Assembly (NCBI GenBank): GCA_023055355.1
Contig: JALJCS010000029.1
Span: 8,743,001 to 8,807,000, forward strand
Direction of reading: 5' to 3'
DNA from: Agelaius tricolor
Taxonomy: Eukaryota; Chordata; Aves; Passeriformes; Icteridae
DNA length: 64,000 nt
Part shown: positions 56,900 to 64,000 of the stretch, in pieces
Position numbering within the stretch: the first letter of the stretch is position 1
How the letters are laid out: each line of letters starts with the position of its first letter
Made by a program: the position numbers and the translations under genes
Notes under the pieces: generated by a model
What the model was told of the DNA's origin: nothing
The model's database searches: none
The model's input: only the letters and a program-made list of their open reading frames with translations

Positions 56900-58659
56900 A
56901 CAGAGGCCAATCTGGTCTTGCCCTCTATTTTCTTGTCACTTTCTCTTAACTAATTCCCAGGCAAATTGGTTTTGACACCCTTTAACTGTGGTCTCTTACG
57001 GTTCTTCAGCTATCTCTCATTCAACAGGCAGTAATAATTCCCATCCACAAAGCTAAGTTATTACTTTAACACTTTTTGCAATAAGAACATAAATGTTGTG
57101 AACTACAATACTAATTATTCTCACAATTCAAGCATTTACTTATAACCCAGCTAGCATGTCCAGTATTGTAATGAATCAAATAAAGTTTACTGATGGAAAT
57201 GGTAATTCCCCTTCTCCCCTGTACAATTCTCAGGCTAAGGTCAGAACACAAAAACAGTCTTGATCCTTCTATCTGGAGAATTCCTCCCCTAAGGAGATGT
57301 TTTATTCAGGCAGTGCTTGAAACCAGTGGTATAAGCATTGTCTTACTTCTGAATTCAGTGTTATTCTTTGTACATTTCTTGGATCATTTTGCTTTTTCCA
57401 AACTATTACCACTCAGTCCCCATTGGAAAGTCAGTTTGGTATCACCCGGTTTAAATGTGATAGTCCTTAGATTCTGCTGGCATGAATTCACCCTTTTTCC
57501 GTGGTTCTGATTGTTGCTTTGGTAGTACCTGGATAGGACTTCTTAATAGCATAGTAATAAAAGTAAGATAATACTGCATTAACTTTTACCATTCACTTTT
57601 CTTCCAAACTTTCTGGGTTTAGCTGAAAGCTTTTTCCACAGCAGCCTCTTCTTCTTCTATCCAGCTGTGCTAATAGCTGCAGAGGCAAATTCTTCTTTTT
57701 GTGAGTTACAGTTAGTTAAATAAGAAAAGCTAGACCAATTTTAACACTAGATGTATCACATCTATTGCTTTTTACTTTTTGGGCAGCATTTAATTGTTTT
57801 AGCCTTACAAACCCATTCTTCGGGAAAAAAATCAAAAAAATTCTTTTTAACAGCAAACAAAACACACAAAAGAAAAGACCAAAAACCTTCTTACTTAAGA
57901 AAAACAAACCACTTTGTGAGGTTTGGAGAGTCAGCAATCTCTGCTTTGATTTTATCTTTTAGTGCTAGCCCCCTCCCGCTCTTTTCACGGCCTTGCTGTC
58001 AATGCCATGCTGCCACTTTGCTGCAGGGCCGGAGCAGGGGAGAGCAGCCACGGGCATGGGGACCCTGGGGGCAGCCTTGGGTCCCTTTTGCCCTCTCTCT
58101 CTCTTCTTCTCTCTCTTTCTCTTTCCTTCTCTCTCTCGGCCCACTTACCGGGGCCGACGCTGCCATCCTCGACTCGGGACCCCAGCAGCCTGGGAGCCCC
58201 CCGGCAGTTCCCCCATGGAGCCAGCGCGCTCCTGCCCGGCAAACCCGTGTGTCCTCTGCTGCCAGCACCGCCGCTGGGTCACCTCCATGGATCGGTGCCT
58301 GCCGCAGCTCCCGAGACCCCGCCGCTCATAGGGAGCGGTCAGACACCTCCCAACCTTGACAACCCCAAATCTGGCGTCCCCAGCTGCTCCTGACATTCCT
58401 TTCCTTTCTCTAGTCAACTTACCCTCTTTTCTCGTCAAGGAGAGCCCGTTCTGCTAAACCCTTTCTGGACCTCAGTTCGGCATTGAATAACCTCCTAACA
58501 ACCGTGTGTTAAGACACTTCCCTGCCTTTCATGCAAAAAACCCGCATTCACACTTCTGCTCTCTTCTAGCACCAAGATGTCATCACTTCACATTCTAACA
58601 TCTCAGAGTTTGCTAACCACCTCCCTACTTCAACTTCTCTCTTTCTTCTCTTCTTACCT

Positions 58660-58710
<51 letters not shown>

Positions 58711-59280
58711 CAACAGACCTCAGATGGTACGAGGTGAACCTAACTAAATTACTTCCAAAAGTAGGCTTACAACTTTATTTTACTAGGATTGCAGTAGCTG
58801 TTAAATACCTACTGGCTAGCTGTGGCTTACTGAGTCTAACATCTTTGATATATAAGCTACTAGATATTTTTTTACTCTTCCTTACTCTTGAATTAAAATT
58901 TTATGAGCTACTCCATTTTCTGTATTTATGTATAAAGGATAAAGGATTTTTCTAACAAAGGTAAGCTTAAAGCTGGTACTTAGGCTAGTTTTAACTTAAC
59001 TCTTTCAATTTAACAATATCTTCTTTGGTCTGTTTTACAGCATCTCCTTCTGTCAATTTTTTTCATATGCGAATTTTTCTACTTGTGCGTACCCCTCAAT
59101 CTATAATCTATAATATTTCAATAATCTAGGTAATTTTCTGATCTCTCTCTTTGAAGAGGGAGGGAGAAGGAATAAAATTCTTGCAATTTTCTCATGGTTG
59201 GTTTTCTAGCTACTTTTATTTATTAAGTGTCTAAGATATTTTACCACCGGGTAGTGAGTCTGAGTTCTTTTATTAACCTC
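56900..59280. other. Provirus interior without recognisable coding, with a poly(T) tract
   Basis: Between the env and RT remnants, where most of pol should be, no RT core, RNase H or integrase motifs were recognised. There is a CT-rich GC-richer patch at 57.97-58.4 kb and an uninterrupted T run at about 58670-58706. Deletion and replacement of pol is the simplest reading. Confidence 0.5.
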
Positions 59281-59283
59281 CCT

Positions 59284-59490
59284 TTAATCTTGTACTAGTC
59301 TATAACTCCCATCAGACTTTACTGGGGGAAAATGGATATTATGAGGAGACATACAAGGTTCTAATGCCCCATCCTTTATTAGTCCTTCTATTACCGGCTT
59401 CAAACCTTCCCGTCCTTCTAAAGATATAGGATACTGACGTACACGTACGGGACAATCTTCTCTCTCAATTGTAACCCTTATGGGGTCGAT
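59284..59490 (-). pseudogene. pol: Endogenous retrovirus pol remnant, RT N-terminus
   Basis: 69 codons including the stop, with the gammaretrovirus-type RT entry region (QYPIS, GLKPVIEGLI, EPCMSP and YRLVQD patterns), then a stop. The catalytic YXDD region is absent. Confidence 0.75.
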
Positions 59491-59503
59491 ATTTAATCTT
59501 CCC

Positions 59504-59888
59504 CTATTTCCTTCCCCACCTCAAACTTCTTTGTTGATTTTTTTTTCCTTCATCCTCTTGGCCTAATTTTAAAACTCTAGCTGTCGTTTTCCCATTTTCT
59601 GATATTACTCCTATTCTTAATTGCACTTGTAAGACTCTTCCCAATAAATTGCTACCTGCCCCTGGGACCAATAAGACATCTCCCATCCAAATTCTAGTTT
59701 CTTCCCTCAATTACTACATCTTTAATGACCAGAAATGTAAAACTTTCTCTTTTTGCCCCTGTTACTTTCACTATGTGTTTGCTCACACTATAACTTTTTG
59801 GAATGTTTAACAGGCAGGTTCTCTCTGCCCCTGTGTCTATTACAAATTCCAATTCTTCTTCTTGGGGACCCACTTTTAAAGTTATCAC
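59504..59888 (-). pseudogene. pro: Endogenous retrovirus protease remnant, frameshifted
   Basis: The first part (59694-59888) holds the aspartic-protease signature FVIDTGAERT, with Thr-Gly intact. The second part (59504-59710) continues in another frame and carries the C-terminal glycine-rich region. A stop/frameshift separates them, so the enzyme is not intact. Confidence 0.7.
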
Positions 59889-60269
59889 AGGCTCCAGATG
59901 GTATTTGTCCCCCCCAGAAAATTAGAGCTTATGACCTCCCTATTCCTCCTCTGTGCCCATCTCTTTAAAGATTTTCAGATCTTCCGCTTACTTAGGACCA
60001 TTTTCCTATTTCTCTTAAGTTTGTTTATCTATTTAGCTGACGTTTCTTCTTTCCCCTCTAAAAACTGTCCCTTAAAAACTTTTTTTTCCCCTGCATTTCA
60101 CCTTTGATATGCTGTCTCATTTATTCCTTTGATTATGTAATTACAATAATTATTCATGTGTTTACTCCCCTCCTCGTTATTTTTACCCCGCTCAGGAGGT
60201 ACAGTTGGCATTTTGTCTTCTCTGGGGGTCCCCACAGATGATCTTTTTTCCTAAGCTTTTATTTCAGCT

Positions 60270-60545
60270 GCTCTGATTAATTGCCTTTCTTCCTGAGAAA
60301 AATATTATTGTCATTACAGACCTCATCTCTTCTCAAATATAAATGTTTGGACAAAAATTGGTCTAATTGTTCAGCTATGCCTATGGGATCCTCCAAATAT
60401 CCCTTTTATTTATTTCTTAAAATTTCAGACCTCACACGAAGTCAAAGGAGCATTTACAAACCCTGGTCCGCCCCCTCCTATGGGAACCTCTTTTAATGGA
60501 AATAGACCAATCCCTTTATCCCATTCTTTTTGGATTTTTATCTTC
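60270..60545 (-). pseudogene. gag: Endogenous retrovirus gag remnant, capsid N-terminal region
   Basis: Minus-strand translation shows capsid-start patterns (PLKEVP, GGGPGFVNAPLTS) broken by stops and frame changes within about 40 codons. Position and strand fit a gag-pro-pol-env order with the other remnants. Confidence 0.55.
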
Positions 60546-60689
60546 TATAGTTTTTCTCCCGTATTTTTAGGAAGAATCAGGAGACGGCTTTCTTTTGCCT
60601 GAACTTTTAGTGTTTCGATAAGGTGATTCCTTTAGATCTAGAGTTCCGCTGAGCAGCCGGAGCTGTGGTTACCAAGGGAACGGAGCTCA

Positions 60690-61020
60690 GGGCGGGACGT
60701 GGGAACTCGGCACAGCTCAGCGTCTGGTTGCTCCAAAGACGGGGTCTGCAGGGGGAATCACCCGAGGGGATCGGCACAGCTCCGGGTCTGGGTGCTCCAA
60801 AGGCGGAGTCTGCAGGGGGAATCGCCCGAGGGGCTCGGCACAGCTCCGGGTCTGGGTGCTCCAAAGGCGGAGTCTGCAGGGGGAATCGCCCGAGGGGCTC
60901 GGCACAGCTCCGGGTCTGGGTGCTCCAAAGGCGGGGTCTGCAGCCGGAATCGCCCGAGGGGATCGGCACAGCTCAGGGTCTCGGTCCTCCAAAGGCGGGG
61001 TCTGCAGCCGGGATCGCCCA
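60690..61020 (+). repeat. 64-bp GC-rich minisatellite, about five copies
   Basis: 'ctgca' in the shared word recurs at 60746, 60810, 60874, 60938 and 61002, exactly 64 bp apart; unit text includes 'gggtctgggtgctccaaagg'. As 64 is not a multiple of three, similar open frames appear in several phases on both strands and are not genes. It lies where the provirus 5' leader or LTR would be expected. Confidence 0.93.
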
Positions 61021-61390
61021 GGGGCTGTTCCGGTGCACACCGAGCTGCACCGTGGATCGGCCCCACGTGGCTCACGGCGGCTGATCCGGCAGAGACGAAG
61101 CCGGCGACTGACCCCGGCTGCAGCGGCGGGAGCCGAGCAGAGTCAGGGCAGCCGGGGATGGGACAGACGGGACCCCCCCTCGGTGCGGTCAGCGCGGTAC
61201 CCACGGTGCACGCGGCAGGACGGACCCCCCGCCCCTTCCGCCGGCACGGCCAGCGGAGCGGCCGCGGGCCAGGCGGCCGGGACCGGGCCAGACGGACCGG
61301 AACAGACGGACCGGAACAGACGGACTGTGCCGGAGCCGGCACAGGGGCTGGGGCAGCCGCGAACGAGTGGGGAAACAAACGGGAATGGAT
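61020..61390. other. CpG-rich sequence with short GACGGACCGGAACA repeats
   Basis: GC-rich, with a ~14-bp direct repeat at about 61290-61325. No primer-binding site or known gene was recognised. Confidence 0.5.
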
Positions 61391-61598
61391 GAGGTAATAT
61401 TTCTATAAGCAAGATTGAAATGAAAGCGAGCTTTGAGATCCCTCAGTTACTGAACAACAGGAAAACAATGGTGTGGCCAGCTGAAGGTAATCCCCTGTGA
61501 TGGAACAACACCCTCTGCCTGCAGACAGCTCCAAGGGGCTGAGCAGACCCTACCAGCTTGGCAGAAGGGGTCCAAAGAGGAGCTTTTAGGGTTTAAAA

Positions 61599-62101
61599 TG
61601 TAACACAGTATGGTAATGTAGTGATTCTTATAGGCCATATGGAAATGCTATAGGATTTGTGTATTGTACTAGATTGGTTAGTGAGAAGTAGAATATTCAA
61701 CACAGAAGATGATTTATTGTATTGTAATGGGAACTTCACTCTCTTGACCATTTACTCGCTTACCCCTATTTACTCTCTTATGCTTTTGCTCTCTTACCTT
61801 TTTATGCTCTTACCCTCTCATCCTCTCAACCCCTCTCTTCTCTCAGGCATGCTCTGAGCTGTGGCTGGCAATAAACCTTTGCAATAAACCCCAAGTTTCA
61901 AAAGGCCCCTGCCCCCAGGCCCTTTGCAATAAACCCCAAGTTTCAAAAGGCCCCTGCCCCCAGGCCCTTTGCAATAAACCCCAAGTTCCAAAAGGCCCCT
62001 GCCCCCGGGCCCTTTGCAATAAACCCCAAGTTCCACGACCTGGCTTCAGAGATCTCTCGTCTCTGTCCGTCCTGACCGTGCTACCCCCCGATGCTCCTAC
62101 A
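61599..62101 (+). mobile_element. LTR-like sequence, + orientation, with multiple poly(A) signals
   Basis: Candidate TG...CA ends (tgtaacacag at about 61599; gatgctcctaca ending 62101), a pyrimidine-rich U3-like part (61735-61850), then clustered AATAAA hexamers and a U5-like tail. It points the opposite way to the provirus at 55-60.6 kb and is probably a separate solo LTR. No target duplication was confirmed. Confidence 0.5.
61866..62035 (+). repeat. 45-bp tandem repeat carrying AATAAA
   Basis: 'tttgcaataaacc' starts at 61878, 61923, 61968 and 62013, a 45-bp period. AATAAA hexamers are at 61870, 61883, 61928, 61973 and 62018. Confidence 0.93.
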
Positions 62102-63000
62102 GCTAGAAACTCACTCACTAGCAAGGAAAAATCCTTCCAAAGCATTTTTTTCTATTTTTATCCTCTGAGTGTCCAACTTATTTTGCTAAATTTCTACAGA
62201 TTGGAGTTCAAATTACCATTTCTGACCAGTGCAGAGACAAATGATGAAACATTCCTGAGTTATTCTTACTCTTCAACTAATGGAAGTAGCCAGCACTCAA
62301 TTTGCATGATCTAACCAAAGTAGACATTTCACAGAAAAGCACTTTCTATAGCAATATTGAAAAACTATAGATTGAGGTAAAACCATCAAGTTTCTGCCCT
62401 CACTGCTGCAAAGTCACATGTTTGAAGAGCATCCCACTGAATTTTCTAACGATGTGTAAATGTGTCATCTGGACCACAGGAGATAAAGCAGGGTTAAAAC
62501 ACTGAGCAAAACTCAAGTTAACAAACACAAGGTTCATCAACCTTGCAATAGAAGCTTGCAGAAACCTTTCAAGGCTCATCCAATAAAGCCCCGTGGCACT
62601 TTGTTCTTCCCCCTCCTCCCAAATCTCCATCCGTGTGAGCCAGCATCAGCAGGAAATTTTGCACGGAAGCTTACCAGATAAAATAGCTATATCATCTGCC
62701 ATTAGTTTTAGAGAGTTCTTCACAAATAGATTAAAAATTACCTATTATTTTTTAGCTGTGTCCTAAGTTAGGGATGGGCCAAGTCCTGTGTCTTTGTCTC
62801 ACAGAAAGGTGGTTCACATGTCCTTTAATATCATATGTGCAAATATTTCCAATCTGCATTCTGCCTTATCAGAAGGCTAATTAATTATTATAGTATATTA
62901 CATTACATCTAAACCGATTCTGCCAAGTACTCAACCCTGCACACACCACACACTACTCGTTACTGTCACCCAAAGGTCCCGGGCAGGGTGCAGGCCCACG
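62102..63000. other. No feature recognised
   Basis: AT-rich unique-looking sequence between the LTR-like element and the right-hand repeat modules; nothing supported. Confidence 0.5.
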
Positions 63001-63419
63001 GACACAGATGCCATCCCTTTTCCACGGGAAACAAAACTCATCACCCCAGTTTCCTTACATCAGTTTGCCAAAGACGTTCACCGCTCCCAGGTCACTCAGA
63101 GTTCTTGTTGCCTGCAAACTCGGTCTTGGAGTTACGGAATTACGCCTCCTCCTAACACTCACCTCCCCACCTCAGCCCCCTGCTGCTGCGTCCCCTTCTC
63201 CGCCCCTAACCCTACTTCATTTTCCAGCCCGCCCTTGCTCCATCCCTCACACTCCACCCTTAACCCGTCCCACCACACTTCCCGCTCCATCCGTTACTTC
63301 ACCCACCGCCCACCCGTGAGTCCCCTGCAGCAGCACGCAGGAGCCCGAACCCTCGGAGGACGGCGCAGCTCTCGCAGCAGGACAACACCCAAGCGAGACA
63401 GGCAGGGACAACGTGTGTG

Positions 63420-63660
63420 GGCTGCAGGGTGTCACAGGGGGCTGCGGGCTGAGGGGAGGGGGCTGGAGGGTGACACAGAGGATGGGGGGAGCTGAGAGGC
63501 AGAAGGGGGCGTTAGGAGCAACTGGGGGGCTCCAGGGTGGCACAGAGATGCTGAGAGGCTGGGAGTGGGGAACTTGAGGGTGACAAGAAGAGAGTGAAGG
63601 GAAGCAGATGCCTTGAGGGGCAAAGTGGGGGCTGCTTGAGGGTGAGAGGTGAACCAGCCC
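63420..63660 (+). repeat. Second copy of module C (G-rich minisatellite)
   Basis: Words such as 'cttgaggggcaaagtggggg' and 'gagggtgaca' repeat the style of 40030-40330. Confidence 0.65.
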
Positions 63661-63689
63661 TCACACCACCCCTAACCTTACCCTAAAAA

Positions 63690-64000
63690 CCACCCCTAAC
63701 CAGGTGGAGAGTGCACGGTGGAGGCCAGGGGGCCAAGGGACAATGTCAGAGGTCTCGGGGTGGCACACAGACATTGCGGGCTGAGGGGCAAGGAGGGGGA
63801 GGCTTGACAGACGGAGAGCTCACACCGAGGGTTAGGGGTACAACAAAGACACAGGGTAGCAGGTAGGGTTAGGGTACAGGTGCAGCAGCCCTCAACCCAA
63901 CCCCAAGGTCACCCTAAAGAGCACCCCTAGGACCCCAGTTTTCCCCAACAGCAGCACAAGGCAGTAACCCCAATGCTGGGACAGCCCCAGAACTCTCCCA
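63690..64000 (+). repeat. Second copy of module A, running off the window
   Basis: 'cagacattgcgggctgaggg', 'gagggttaggggta', 'gggtagcaggtagggtta' and 'ggacagccccagaactctcc' match 39245-39405. The next bases would be expected to enter another T-rich module B. Confidence 0.8.

Noticed and set aside
58670..58706. Poly(T) run as the tail of a reverse-oriented retroposon
   Set aside because: No LINE or SINE body was recognised next to it, so it was left as a simple tract within the provirus interior.
60699..61397. 232-codon plus-strand and 206-codon minus-strand open frames
   Set aside because: They come from the 64-bp GC minisatellite plus CpG-rich sequence; look-alike peptides appear in several frames on both strands.
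61818..62145. Minus-strand frame with 15-residue repeats
   Set aside because: Product of the 45-bp LTR repeat (45 is divisible by three); no independent coding evidence.

Overview
The window is avian genomic DNA, most likely chicken (Gallus gallus) or a close galliform. Two CR1 LINE 3' ends carry the bird-type ATTCTATG-like tail, and the gene order VPS11 - HMBS - H2AX - DPAGT1 - C2CD2L matches human 11q23.3 (chicken chromosome 24 by recalled synteny; no database was searched). All genes are intron-rich except H2AX, and exon borders were placed by hand from GT/AG sites, reading phase and family resemblance.

Layout, 1-38.8 kb (ordinary gene-dense block): last VPS11 exon (693-857, +); HMBS in 13 coding exons (1151-10620, +); H2AX, single exon (11734-12135, -) with a histone 3' stem-loop; DPAGT1 in 9 exons (14619-19260, -); a shared CpG-rich divergent promoter region; C2CD2L in 14 coding exons (20878-33484, +) followed by a long 3' region ending near an AATAAA at 38748. 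HMBS (haem synthesis), DPAGT1 (first step of N-glycan precursor assembly), H2AX (DNA-damage chromatin mark), VPS11 (endolysosomal tethering) and C2CD2L (ER-plasma membrane lipid transfer) are unrelated housekeeping or tissue genes sharing a conserved neighbourhood. They do not form a pathway.

Layout, 38.9-64 kb (repeat-dominated, lineage-specific): a ~187-bp tandem repeat interrupted by an LTR-like element; a degenerate T-rich TTTAGGG-like array; a G-rich minisatellite; then a ~1.7-kb module repeated about three times (42.3-47.6 kb). Each copy of that module contains short putative exons with GT/AG borders and a shared open reading phase; two copies can be read as complete spliced ORFs (151 and 110 aa). 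After it comes a very large A-rich/T-rich inverted repeat (49.7-54.0 kb) whose centre is a CpG-dense 27/28-bp minisatellite with a 138-bp higher-order period. A CpG-rich block follows, then a decayed gammaretrovirus-like provirus on the minus strand (gag, protease, RT and env remnants plus one LTR), a 64-bp GC minisatellite, an LTR-like sequence in the opposite orientation with five AATAAA hexamers, and finally a second copy of the 39-40 kb repeat modules.

The most interesting regions are the micro-exon module array and the giant inverted repeat with its ordered GC core. Neither matches anything I recognise. Both need transcript, long-read and comparative data before any function is claimed.
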